64,000 nucleotides of DNA from the NCBI RefSeq assembly GCF_030410395.1, contig NZ_JAUHHF010000007.1, positions 85,684-149,683 of the forward strand, given 5' to 3'. This DNA is from Zwartia panacis (GTDB lineage: Bacteria; Pseudomonadota; Gammaproteobacteria; Burkholderiales; Burkholderiaceae_B). The notes beneath the pieces are model-generated. The model did not search any database and was not told the DNA's origin. It saw only the letters and a list, made by a program, of their open reading frames with translations. Within the stretch, counting starts at the first letter, position 1. Each line of letters opens with the position of its first letter. Shown piece by piece: positions 33,261 to 42,356 of the stretch. A program made the position numbers and the translations under genes.

Positions 33261-35960
33261 ATGGCACCACAAGCTGCCGGTTTCAACGCCGCGAATGATG
33301 TTGATTCGCTGGAAACGCAAGAATGGCTAGATGCTTTGGCTGCGGTGCTAGACCGCGAAGGTCCCGAACGTGCCCATTATCTTTTAGAGCGTCTGACGGA
33401 TTTAGCGCGACGCTCAGGTGCGCACATACCATTTTCTCCTAATACTGCGTATCTCAATACCATTCCCGTGGGGCTTGAACCCAACCAGCCTGGCAACCTC
33501 GAACTCGAGGCGCGCATCCGGAGCATCATCCGTTGGAATGCGATGGCGATGGTTGTTAAAGCAAATAAGCACAATCCTCCCGACGGCGGTGATCTAGGTG
33601 GTCATATCGCGTCTTTTGCGTCCTTGGCGACCATGATCGGTTGCGGACAAAATCATTTTTGGCATGCTGATACGCCAGAGCGCGGTGGGGATCTGGTTTA
33701 CTTCCAGGGTCATTCGTCGCCCGGTGTGTATGGCCGCGCTTATCTTGAGGGACGGTTGACCGAGGAGCAGCTCGATCATTTTCGTCAAGAGGTCGACGGT
33801 AAAGGATTGTCCTCCTATCCTCACCCGAAGCTGATGCCCGAATTCTGGCAGTTCCCCACAGTCTCGATGGGCTTAGGTCCGTTGATGGCGATTTATCAAG
33901 CTCGCTTTTTGAAGTATTTGCACGCACGTGGTTTAGCTGACACCAGCCAGCGTAAAGTTTGGGTTTTTTGTGGCGACGGCGAGATGGATGAGCCCGAGTC
34001 GCTGGGCGCAATTAGTTTGGCGGCCCGAGAAAAACTGGATAACCTGATTTTTGTTATTAACTGCAACCTTCAGCGTCTTGATGGACCTGTTCGCGGAAAT
34101 GGCAAAATCATTCAAGAGCTTGAGGGTGATTTCCGTGGCAGCGGCTGGAATGTGATCAAGATGATCTGGGGTGGATATTGGGATCCACTGTTGGCCAGCG
34201 ACAAGGAAGGAATCTTGCGCAAAATCATGGAAGAAACCGTCGATGGCGAATACCAGGCTTATAAGGCCAATGATGGTAAGTTTGTCCGGGAGCATTTCTT
34301 TGGCAAGCATCCCAAGTTGCTAGAAATGGTTTCTCGCATGAGCGATGAGGATATCTGGCGCTTGAATCGTGGCGGTCACGATCCTCATAAGGTTTATGCC
34401 GCTTTTTCAGCGGCGACTAAACATGTCGGTCAACCGACAGTCATCCTAGCCAAAACCATCAAGGGCTACGGTGTAGGCCATGTTGTGCAAGCCAAGAATC
34501 CTTCGCACCAGCAGAAGAAGCTTGATATGGAAACGATCCGTGAATTCCGCGATCGTTACAACATTCCGATTCCCGACAGTAAGCTCGAGGAAGTTCCTTA
34601 CTTCAAACCAGCCGAAGACTCGCCTGAAATGATTTATCTGCATGAGCGACGCAAGGCATTGGGTGGTTACTTGCCCAAACGCCGGACCCGTGCAGATGAA
34701 AAACTGAAGGCTCCGGCCCTTGAAGTGATGCGTCCTGTGCTTGAGCCCACCGCAGAGGGGCGTGAAATCTCTACAACACAGGCTTTCGTTCGAGTGCTAA
34801 ATCAGATTCTGCGCGACAAAGACCTTGGGCCCAGAGTGGTGCCAATCCTTGCGGATGAGTCCCGCACCTTTGGTATGGAGGGCCTATTCCGCCAAATCGG
34901 CATTTATGCTCCCGAAGGTCAAAAGTACACTCCCGTCGATAAAGACCAGGTGATGTACTACCGCGAAGCATCTGACGGACAACTTTTGCAAGAAGGGATC
35001 AACGAAGCGGGTGCATTCAGTTCGTGGATCGCTGCGGCGACGTCGTATTCGACGAATAACCGCATCATGATTCCGTTCTATATCTATTACTCGATGTTTG
35101 GTTTCCAGAGAATTGGCGACCTGGCTTGGGCGGCCGGTGACATGCAAGCGCGTGGTTTCCTGTTAGGCGGTACCGCAGGCCGCACAACGCTCAACGGAGA
35201 GGGTTTGCAGCACGAGGATGGACACAGCCATATTTTCTCTTCGACTATTCCTAATTGTGTTTCTTACGATCCAACCTTCGCGCACGAATTAGCTGTGATT
35301 ATTCAGCATGGTTTGAAGCGTATGGTCGAAGATCAGGAAAACGTGTTCTTCTACCTGACGGTGATGAATGAAAATTACGCCCAACCTGGTCTGAATAAAG
35401 GCGACGAGGAGGGGATTATCCGCGGAATGTATCGCCTCAAAAAGGGCGGTAAAAACAAACTGCGTGCACAGTTGCTCGGATCCGGGACAATTTTGCGCGA
35501 AGTGATGGCAGCAGCCGAACTGTTGGAAAAAGACTGGGGTGTTTCTGCTGACATCTGGAGTGTCACGAGCTTTACGGAGTTGCGTCGAGACGGTTTGGAT
35601 TGCGAGCGTCACAATATGCTTCATCCCACCGGTAAGTCAAAGACAGCCTTCGTCACAAGCTTGCTTGAAAAGACAGAGGGGCCAATCATCGCATCGACCG
35701 ATTACATGAAGTTGTTTGCTGATCAGGTTCGCCCTTTCATGCCGCGTGGCCGGGATTACAAAGTGTTGGGAACAGACGGTTTTGGTCGTTCAGATTTCCG
35801 ATCCAAACTGCGTGAGCATTTTGAAGTTGACCGTCATTTCGTGGTGCTTGCAACGCTGCGCGCGCTGGCTGACGAAGGGACTGTCCTCGTAAGCCAAGTC
35901 GCAGCCGCGATCAAGAAATATGGCATCAATCCTGACAAAGCCAATCCTCAATACGCTTGA
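33261..35960 (+). CDS. aceE: pyruvate dehydrogenase E1 component, homodimeric type
   Basis: An 899-residue thiamine-diphosphate enzyme that decarboxylates pyruvate and transfers acetyl to E2 lipoyl groups. The ThDP/Mg motif is GDGEMDEPESLGA...NLIFVINCNLQRLDGPVRGN. Other signatures are GGHIASFAS, HFWHADTPERGGDLVYFQGHSSPG and LQHEDGHSHIFS. The start is the ATG with AGGAG seven bases upstream; an ATG at 33156 in the same frame lies inside the dyad and adds an atypical tail. It heads the aceE-aceF-lpdA operon. Confidence 0.97.
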   Translation: MAPQAAGFNAANDVDSLETQEWLDALAAVLDREGPERAHYLLERLTDLARRSGAHIPFSPNTAYLNTIPVGLEPNQPGNLELEARIRSIIRWNAMAMVVKANKHNPPDGGDLGGHIASFASLATMIGCGQNHFWHADTPERGGDLVYFQGHSSPGVYGRAYLEGRLTEEQLDHFRQEVDGKGLSSYPHPKLMPEFWQFPTVSMGLGPLMAIYQARFLKYLHARGLADTSQRKVWVFCGDGEMDEPESLGAISLAAREKLDNLIFVINCNLQRLDGPVRGNGKIIQELEGDFRGSGWNVIKMIWGGYWDPLLASDKEGILRKIMEETVDGEYQAYKANDGKFVREHFFGKHPKLLEMVSRMSDEDIWRLNRGGHDPHKVYAAFSAATKHVGQPTVILAKTIKGYGVGHVVQAKNPSHQQKKLDMETIREFRDRYNIPIPDSKLEEVPYFKPAEDSPEMIYLHERRKALGGYLPKRRTRADEKLKAPALEVMRPVLEPTAEGREISTTQAFVRVLNQILRDKDLGPRVVPILADESRTFGMEGLFRQIGIYAPEGQKYTPVDKDQVMYYREASDGQLLQEGINEAGAFSSWIAAATSYSTNNRIMIPFYIYYSMFGFQRIGDLAWAAGDMQARGFLLGGTAGRTTLNGEGLQHEDGHSHIFSSTIPNCVSYDPTFAHELAVIIQHGLKRMVEDQENVFFYLTVMNENYAQPGLNKGDEEGIIRGMYRLKKGGKNKLRAQLLGSGTILREVMAAAELLEKDWGVSADIWSVTSFTELRRDGLDCERHNMLHPTGKSKTAFVTSLLEKTEGPIIASTDYMKLFADQVRPFMPRGRDYKVLGTDGFGRSDFRSKLREHFEVDRHFVVLATLRALADEGTVLVSQVAAAIKKYGINPDKANPQYA

Positions 35961-35974
35961 TAGAGAGACCCGAT

Positions 35975-37333
35975 ATGAGTAACGTCACAGCTATACAGGT
36001 TCCAGACATCGGGGATTTCGACACCGTAGAGGTGATCGAGGTTCTGGTCAAAGTCGGCGACACCGTCAAGGCTGAGCAAAGCCTGATTACTGTCGAGTCA
36101 GACAAAGCCTCGATGGAAATTCCCACCTCCATTGGTGGAGTCGTGAAATCGATCGAGGTCAAGGTCGGCGATAAGGTCAAGCAGGGTAGTGTCATGCTGC
36201 ATGTTGAGCCTGCTGCAACGGCTGCCTCTGCAGCACCCGTTGCACCCGTTGCACCCGCCGCACCCGCAGCGGCTCCACCTGCAGTTCCAGCTGCGGTTGA
36301 GGTTTCAGCACCAGTGTCTGTGGCCGCACCAGTGACTGCTTCAGTCGCTGCGGCATCGCCAGCGCCTGCTGAAGCATCCCCGGCGGCTGGAAAGCTCGAA
36401 CTCCCCGTCTCAACTGCGGGCATGGCTCATGCCTCACCCTCAGTGCGCAAGTTTGCGCGCGAGCTGGGTGTCGATTTGAATCTTGTAAAAGGAAGTGGTC
36501 CGAAAGGACGCATCCTCCAAGAAGACGTTCAGAGCTTTGTGAAGCAAGCTTTGTCCGGAGGTGCAGCTCCAGTTGCTTCGTCAGGCGCTTCCATGGGAGG
36601 CATGGAGCTGTTGCCTTGGCCCAAGATTGATTTCACTAAATTCGGTGAGGTCACGCCCAAGCCACTTTCGCGCATCAAGAAAATTTCTGGTGCCAATTTG
36701 CACCGCAATTGGGTCATGATCCCGCACGTCACCAACAACGACGAAGCCAACATCACCGAACTCGAAGCTTTGCGCGTGACTCTCAACAAGGAAAACGAGA
36801 AGTCAGGTGTAAAGGTCACGATGCTTGCCTTTTTAATCAAGGCTAGTGTGGCAGCGCTCAAGAAATTCCCTGAGTTCAATGCCTCGATCGATGGTGACCA
36901 GCTGATCATGAAACAATATTTTCATATTGGTTTCGCAGCGGATACGCCAAACGGCCTGGTTGTCCCTGTTATCCGCGATGCGGATAAAAAGGGCATTATC
37001 GAGCTTGCAAACGAGAGCAGTGAGCTTGCCAAAAAAGCCCGCGATGGAAAACTTTCTCCTGCTGAAATGCAGGGCGGATGTTTCTCGATTTCCTCTCTGG
37101 GTGGTATTGGCGGCACGCACTTCACTCCCATCATCAATGCTCCTGAGTTAGCGATTCTGGGTGTTTCTCGCTCTTATATGAAGCCTGTATGGGATGGCAA
37201 GACGTTTGTCCCTCAGCTCACATTGCCCCTTTCACTTTCATATGATCATCGCGTGATTGATGGTGCGGCAGCGGCGCGTTTCAATGCCTATCTTGGCAGT
37301 CTCCTGGCGGATTTCCGCCGTATTGCCCTCTAA
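35975..37333 (+). CDS. aceF: dihydrolipoamide acetyltransferase, E2 of pyruvate dehydrogenase
   Basis: A 452-residue E2. It has one lipoyl domain (residues ~5-78, acceptor lysine in ESDKASME), an Ala/Pro linker (~80-150), a peripheral subunit-binding domain (ASPSVRKFARELGVDLNLVKGSGPKGRI) and the catalytic core with HRVIDG in SYDHRVIDGA. Many proteobacterial E2 proteins carry two or three lipoyl domains; here one is in E2 and another at the N-terminus of LpdA. Fourteen bp separate it from aceE and nine from lpdA. Confidence 0.96.
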   Translation: MSNVTAIQVPDIGDFDTVEVIEVLVKVGDTVKAEQSLITVESDKASMEIPTSIGGVVKSIEVKVGDKVKQGSVMLHVEPAATAASAAPVAPVAPAAPAAAPPAVPAAVEVSAPVSVAAPVTASVAAASPAPAEASPAAGKLELPVSTAGMAHASPSVRKFARELGVDLNLVKGSGPKGRILQEDVQSFVKQALSGGAAPVASSGASMGGMELLPWPKIDFTKFGEVTPKPLSRIKKISGANLHRNWVMIPHVTNNDEANITELEALRVTLNKENEKSGVKVTMLAFLIKASVAALKKFPEFNASIDGDQLIMKQYFHIGFAADTPNGLVVPVIRDADKKGIIELANESSELAKKARDGKLSPAEMQGGCFSISSLGGIGGTHFTPIINAPELAILGVSRSYMKPVWDGKTFVPQLTLPLSLSYDHRVIDGAAAARFNAYLGSLLADFRRIAL

Positions 37334-37342
37334 GGAGTTGCC

Positions 37343-39172
37343 ATGAGCAATCTAATCGATGTGGTGGTACCTGATATCGGTGACTTTGACACTGTTGAGG
37401 TGATCGAAGTGCTGGTCAAAGCGGGCGATACCGTCAAGGCAGATCAGAGTTTAATTACCGTGGAATCTGACAAGGCTTCCATGGAGATACCGAGCGCGCA
37501 AGCCGGTGTGATCAAAAGTATTTCCGTTAAAGTTGGCGACAAGGTCAAGCAGGGCTCTGTCATCATGAAAATGGAAGCGGGTTCAGCGGCGCCAGCAGCC
37601 GCCTCGACCCCTGCGTCGGCTCCTGCTTTAGCAACAACTTCTGCCACTGCTGCCTCAGTTGCACCGGCTGCTGCCTCATCAGCGGCGGCTCCGGCGACTG
37701 CGTCAACCCCAGTTAGTTCACCAGCAGCTCAGCCAGTGATGGCAAGTTTTTCTGGAAAAGTAGACACCCAGTGTGATCTTCTTGTTCTGGGTGCAGGTCC
37801 AGGTGGATACTCCGCTGCGTTTCGTGCTGCGGATCTGGGTTTGAATGTTGTTCTTGTTGAGCGTTACGCCACGCTTGGCGGAGTGTGCCTCAATGTCGGT
37901 TGCATTCCTTCAAAAGCATTGCTGCATACCGCTGCGGTTCTCGAAGAAGCGCAGGCGCTCGAAGCTCATGGTATTTCTTTTGCTAAACCAAAGATTGATC
38001 TGGATAAGCTGCGGGCTTTCAAAGATGGCGTGATTGGTAAGCTGACGGGTGGTCTAGCTGGTATGGCTAAGGCTCGTAAAGTCACTGTCATACAGGGCTT
38101 GGGCGAGTTTGTGACGGCTAATCATCTGAGTGTAAAAACAGATCAGGGCTTGCAGACAATTGCTTTCGGACAGGCCATCATTGCTGCCGGTAGCCAGTCT
38201 GTCAAATTACCGTTCATGCCAGCTGATGATCGTGTGGTCGACTCCACAGGCGCGCTTTTGTTGCGCAGCATTCCCAAGAAAATGCTGATCGTAGGTGGCG
38301 GCATTATTGGTCTTGAGATGGGCACTGTTTATTCAGCGCTGGGTTCCCGACTCGATGTGGTTGAGATGCAAGATGGTTTGATGCAGGGGGCTGACCGCGA
38401 TTTGGTTAAGGTCTGGCAAAAAATGAATGGTCATCGTTTTGATCACCTCATGCTTAAAACCAAAACAGTCGCGGCCGAGGCGAAAAAGGATGGCATCTAC
38501 GTCACTTTCGAAGGTGAGGGCGCCCCCAAAGAAGCCCAACGCTACGATTTAGTGCTTCAGGCAGTTGGACGCGTGCCGAATGGGAAAAAAATTGGCGCTG
38601 AGCGCGCGGGTGTCGCGGTGACCGAGCGTGGTTTTATTGAAGTCGACCGTCAGATGAGAACCAATGTTCCAAATATCTTTGCGATTGGAGATATTGTCGG
38701 TCAACCTATGCTTGCGCACAAAGCCGTGCACGAAGGTCATGTGGCGGCTGAAGCCGCTGCTGGTCAGAAGAGCTTTTTTGACGCCCGCGTGATCCCATCA
38801 GTGGCTTATACGGACCCTGAGATCGCCTGGGTTGGATTGACCGAGGATCAAGCCAAGCAAGAAGGTATCGCGGTCACCAAGGGGATTTTTCCATGGGCAG
38901 CTTCTGGTCGTGCGATTGCCAATGGCCGTGACGAAGGATTTACCAAGCTTTTGTTTGATGCAACCAGCCATAAAATCCTTGGTGGTGGGATCGTCGGTAC
39001 CCACGCGGGTGATTTGATTGGCGAAGTTGCTCTCGCAATTGAGATGGGCGCTGATGCTGTGGATATCGGCAAGACCATCCATCCTCATCCTACGCTTGGA
39101 GAGTCGATCGGTCTGGCTGCGGAAGCCGCGGAGGGGCATTGCACTGACTTGCCTCCTGTGCGCAAAAAGTAA
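37343..39172 (+). CDS. lpdA: dihydrolipoyl dehydrogenase with N-terminal lipoyl domain (E3)
   Basis: A 609-residue E3 that reoxidises lipoyl groups with NAD. Residues ~1-80 are a lipoyl domain almost the same as that of AceF ([18 protein letters not shown] and [11 protein letters not shown] in both). An Ala/Pro/Ser linker leads to the flavoprotein: FAD loop [21 protein letters not shown], redox disulfide [20 protein letters not shown] loop [18 protein letters not shown], and HPHPTLGE near the C-terminus. This lipoyl-E3 architecture is known from Neisseria and other betaproteobacteria. A strong terminator follows. Confidence 0.97.
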   Translation: MSNLIDVVVPDIGDFDTVEVIEVLVKAGDTVKADQSLITVESDKASMEIPSAQAGVIKSISVKVGDKVKQGSVIMKMEAGSAAPAAASTPASAPALATTSATAASVAPAAASSAAAPATASTPVSSPAAQPVMASFSGKVDTQCDLLVLGAGPGGYSAAFRAADLGLNVVLVERYATLGGVCLNVGCIPSKALLHTAAVLEEAQALEAHGISFAKPKIDLDKLRAFKDGVIGKLTGGLAGMAKARKVTVIQGLGEFVTANHLSVKTDQGLQTIAFGQAIIAAGSQSVKLPFMPADDRVVDSTGALLLRSIPKKMLIVGGGIIGLEMGTVYSALGSRLDVVEMQDGLMQGADRDLVKVWQKMNGHRFDHLMLKTKTVAAEAKKDGIYVTFEGEGAPKEAQRYDLVLQAVGRVPNGKKIGAERAGVAVTERGFIEVDRQMRTNVPNIFAIGDIVGQPMLAHKAVHEGHVAAEAAAGQKSFFDARVIPSVAYTDPEIAWVGLTEDQAKQEGIAVTKGIFPWAASGRAIANGRDEGFTKLLFDATSHKILGGGIVGTHAGDLIGEVALAIEMGADAVDIGKTIHPHPTLGESIGLAAEAAEGHCTDLPPVRKK

Positions 39173-39198
39173 AACACGTCACCGCCGATTGCGTGAAA

Positions 39199-39235
39199 AA
39201 AAAGCCTGCCAAAAATATAGTTTGGCAGGCTTTTT
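39199..39235. terminator. bidirectional intrinsic terminator between lpdA and the TRAP permease
   Basis: AAAAAGCCTGCCAAA (39199-39213) and TTTGGCAGGCTTTTT (39221-39235) form a perfect 15-bp stem with a 7-base loop. A-run and T-run flank the GC core, so it can end both the PDH operon (plus) and the TRAP operon (minus), whose last gene stops at 39253. Confidence 0.93.
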
Positions 39236-39252
39236 AACTGATCTTAATGATT

Positions 39253-41091
39253 TCAAAGTGCGACAGTCGACAGCCATGGCACCGCAGCGATAATGGCCAA
39301 GCCTGCGATCAATGCCAAAATATATGGCCAGATCGCTCCCATCACTTCGTCGGGGGAACTGTTTCCGATACGACAGGCTACGAAAAATCCCACTCCAATC
39401 GGGGGCATCATCAGGCCGATATTCATCGCGGTGACAACGACCATTGAATAGTGGATGTCGTGAATCCCAAGTTTTCTGGCGATGGGGAACATGATCGGAG
39501 CCAAAATTAAAATCGCTGGAAGGCCTTCCAGTAAACAACCCAGAATCAAAAAGATCAGGATGGTGACGATCATGAAGCTCACGACACCGCCTGGCAGTGT
39601 GGTCAGGAATTGCGACAAACTCTGTACGACTCCGCTTTGGGTGATCGCCCAAGCCATCGCCGAGGCTGTGCCAAGAATCAGCAAGATGGCCCCGCTGAGA
39701 GCTGCAGTTTCCACCAGCATGTTGTAGATCTTGCGCCATCCCAGGCCGCCATAGAGGACTTGGCCAATGATCATTGCATAGAGTACGGCGATTGTGGATA
39801 CCTCTGTCGCAGTCGCGACTCCGCCACCCACGGCGCTTCGAATCAGAAAAGGCAGCACTAACGCTGGAGCCGCGATCAAAAGCGTTTTACCAATCACAGA
39901 CGTACTTGAGCGTTTGACTTGATCCATGATTTCATGGCGGGCCTTCCATCTAGCCAGCACTGCGAGTGCGACTAACAGCACCATCGCTATCACCACGCCG
40001 CTTTGAAAAAGCCCGGCAATAGAAACGCCCGCAACCGATCCCAGCACAATCAGTACGATGCTGGGGGGGACCGTATCTGCCATGGCGGCTCCCGTGGCCA
40101 GCAAGGCAATCATTTCTTTGGGTTTGTGTCCGCGTCGCTTCATCTCCGGAAAGAGTGCGGGGGCAATGGTGGCCATATCAGAGACCTTGGAACCTGAAAT
40201 GCCTGAGACGATGAAAAGTGAGCCCAGCAACACGTAGGACATCCCCGCCTTGATATGGCCAAGTAACGAGGCTAGAAAATCTACGATGGCTTTGCCCATC
40301 CCTGTTGCATCCAATATGCAACCTAAAAGTACGAAGATTGGAACGGACACCAGGATCAGGCTTGACATGCCTTCGTCCATACGACCAATCACGACCATGA
40401 GCGGCACACTGGTCGCGAATGCAAGATAGCTGAGTGCCCCCAGTCCGAAACAAAACGCGATTGGTACACCTGCGACCAGACAAAGTGCGACCAGTATCAC
40501 CAGGAAAAAGATGATGTTGTAGAGACCCAGCTCAGTTAATGATCCCGACCCAAGCCAGCATCCGCCAGCAACCAGCGCGACAACTGCGATGGCACCAAGC
40601 AGATTGCTTTTACTGACGGTTTGAGTGGCGTATGTCACCAAAATGGCCAACATCGCGATGATTCCAAAGGCCAGGGCAGAGACTCTGTAGGTGTTTGGAA
40701 TGTTAAGCGCAGGTGATTTCACAAACCATTCTTCTTGCGCGTAAATGACGGCGGGATGAATGAGGGCGATTAAAAACGCCGCAATGGACACTAAAGCGAG
40801 CGCATGGACAAATCCCTGGATCTGCTTGGGCATCATGTCCAAAAAGAGACTGAGCCGAAGGTGCTCGTTCCTGTGCATGGCGATTGCTGTGCCGAGCATG
40901 GCGAGCCAAAGAAAGGAAAGCGATACAACCTCATCGATCCAGACGATCGGAATCGAAAAAACATAACGGGCCACGACGCCGATAAAGAGAAAGGTGATGA
41001 TGACGACGAGTAATACGGCGCTGAGAAACTCCAGCGGCTTGAGGAGCCTGGAAACCATTGGGGCGGGAGGGGAGACTGCGTGGGTCGTCAT
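39253..41091 (-). CDS. TRAP transporter fused permease (DctQ-DctM)
   Basis: A 612-residue inner-membrane protein joining the four-helix small subunit (residues ~15-170, VWIDEVVSLSFLWLAMLGTAIAMHRNEHLRL) to the 12-helix large subunit (about 190 onward; SGSKVSDMATIAPALFPEMKRRGHKP, and APIMFPIARKLGIHDIHYSM). It is a sodium-driven symporter of carboxylates or related organic acids, working with the DctP receptor encoded upstream. The 121-bp gap between receptor and permease genes holds two hairpins. Confidence 0.94.
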   Translation of the reverse strand: MTTHAVSPPAPMVSRLLKPLEFLSAVLLVVIITFLFIGVVARYVFSIPIVWIDEVVSLSFLWLAMLGTAIAMHRNEHLRLSLFLDMMPKQIQGFVHALALVSIAAFLIALIHPAVIYAQEEWFVKSPALNIPNTYRVSALAFGIIAMLAILVTYATQTVSKSNLLGAIAVVALVAGGCWLGSGSLTELGLYNIIFFLVILVALCLVAGVPIAFCFGLGALSYLAFATSVPLMVVIGRMDEGMSSLILVSVPIFVLLGCILDATGMGKAIVDFLASLLGHIKAGMSYVLLGSLFIVSGISGSKVSDMATIAPALFPEMKRRGHKPKEMIALLATGAAMADTVPPSIVLIVLGSVAGVSIAGLFQSGVVIAMVLLVALAVLARWKARHEIMDQVKRSSTSVIGKTLLIAAPALVLPFLIRSAVGGGVATATEVSTIAVLYAMIIGQVLYGGLGWRKIYNMLVETAALSGAILLILGTASAMAWAITQSGVVQSLSQFLTTLPGGVVSFMIVTILIFLILGCLLEGLPAILILAPIMFPIARKLGIHDIHYSMVVVTAMNIGLMMPPIGVGFFVACRIGNSSPDEVMGAIWPYILALIAGLAIIAAVPWLSTVAL

Positions 41092-41145
41092 GAATGCTCC
41101 GAGTATTGCAGTGCGTCGTCAGGTGGTGGCTTGATTAAAAATAAT

Positions 41146-41167
41146 GGGCGCCACATGTCGGGCGCCC
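41146..41167 (-). terminator. intercistronic terminator-like hairpin in the TRAP operon
   Basis: GGGCGCC and GGCGCCC form a perfect 7-bp stem with an 8-base loop. Read on the minus strand it is followed by ATTATTTTTAA, so it resembles a leaky intrinsic terminator between dctP and the permease gene. It would lower permease output relative to the receptor. Confidence 0.6.
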
Positions 41168-41180
41168 GAAACTTGCATAT

Positions 41181-41202
41181 TTGATCCAGAGCTCCGGATC
41201 AA
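41181..41202 (-). repeat. second hairpin after dctP
   Basis: TTGATCC and GGATCAA form a perfect 7-bp stem with an 8-base loop just past the dctP stop. It could protect the 3' end of a receptor-only transcript from exonucleases. Confidence 0.5.
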
Positions 41203-41212
41203 CGCTTGAGGG

Positions 41213-42232
41213 TTAGGCCAGCTTGCCGCTGTAGCGTTCGAGCATTTCCCAGGCCTCGTTACCAAGCTTGGTCTTCCATTCAGCGTAGAAACCACCGGCA
41301 CGCAAGCGATCGCGGAAAGATTCGGGTGTCGTTTGATTAAAGATCATGCCCTTTTCGGTCAGACCTTTTTGCAAGGAAGCGTTCATCCCGGCGACATCTT
41401 CACGTTCTTTCATGCCGGCGGCATTGATATTTTTGGCAACAATCGCGCGCAGATTCTCAGGCAGACGTTCCCAAGCGCGCTTGTTCGCCAAGAACCAGAA
41501 ACCGTCCCACATATGGTTGGTCAGTGAGCAATATTTCTGCACTTCATTGAGTTTGGCGGTATCAATAATGGCAAGCGGATTTTCCTGGCCATCAACAATT
41601 TTTGTTTGCAGCGCGCTATAGACTTCGTTGAAGTTGATCGATGCGGGGGCTGAGTCAAATGCTTTGAACATGGATGTCCAAAGAGGGGAAACAGGCACGC
41701 GGATCTTGAAACCTTTGAGGTCTGCGGCGGTTTGGATGGGTTTGGTTGAAGAAGTAATCTGGCGAAAACCGTTATCCCAGATTTTGTCCATCACAACCAG
41801 GTTCGCTTTATTGATCTCTTTACGAACATGTGCTCCGAGATCGCCATCAAGCGCTTTCCATACATCAGCGTAGTTTCCGAAGGCAAAGCCGATACCTGTA
41901 ATGGAGGAAGCAGGGACGAGTGTTGCAAGAATCAAACCCGACAACGTGAAAAATTCAACACCACCGCTTCGCACCTGGCTGAGCATGTCGGTGTCTGATC
42001 CAAGCTGGCTGCTTGGGAAAATACGGATTTCAACACGACCCTGGGTTTCTTTCTGAATCGCTTCAGCCATTTCCTTGGCCCGAATGTTCATGGGGTGGGT
42101 CAGAGGTAAGTTGTTCGCGTACTTGTAGGAGAACTCAGCCTTGGACTGGGCCCAGGCACTGTTCAGAGGGGAAGCCACCGTGATGACCCCGGCACCCATG
42201 CCGGTCAAGAGCTTGCGTCGGGTAATAGACAT
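41213..42232 (-). CDS. TRAP transporter substrate-binding protein (DctP family)
   Basis: A 339-residue periplasmic receptor. The signal begins MSITRRKLLTGMGAGVITVA, with a twin-arginine-like start, cut near AWA-QSK. The DctP fold is shown by NLPLTHPMNIRAKEMAEAIQKETQGRVEIRIFPSSQLGSD and FKIRVPVSPLWTSMFKAFDSAPASINFNEVYSALQTKIVDGQENPL, including the arginine that binds the ligand carboxylate. It is the first gene of the operon. The ligand is an organic acid that cannot be named. Confidence 0.94.
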   Translation of the reverse strand: MSITRRKLLTGMGAGVITVASPLNSAWAQSKAEFSYKYANNLPLTHPMNIRAKEMAEAIQKETQGRVEIRIFPSSQLGSDTDMLSQVRSGGVEFFTLSGLILATLVPASSITGIGFAFGNYADVWKALDGDLGAHVRKEINKANLVVMDKIWDNGFRQITSSTKPIQTAADLKGFKIRVPVSPLWTSMFKAFDSAPASINFNEVYSALQTKIVDGQENPLAIIDTAKLNEVQKYCSLTNHMWDGFWFLANKRAWERLPENLRAIVAKNINAAGMKEREDVAGMNASLQKGLTEKGMIFNQTTPESFRDRLRAGGFYAEWKTKLGNEAWEMLERYSGKLA

Positions 42233-42279
42233 TTTCGTCTCCTAGGTTGTCAGATTTATGAGTAATCATAGCAACGAAC

Positions 42280-42298
42280 TTAGGGCCTTCGTCCCTAA
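42280..42298. repeat. inverted repeat in the dctP/purL divergent gap
   Basis: TTAGGG (42280-42285) and CCCTAA (42293-42298) form a perfect dyad with a 7-base spacer, 48 bp upstream of dctP. It may be an operator for the TRAP operon; a TAAAAT -10-like box for purL follows at 42315. Confidence 0.4.
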
Positions 42299-42356
42299 AT
42301 GGGTCTCAGGACGCTAAAATGCGTGTTTTCCCCTACGTTGCCTCTTGGTCGCCAAA

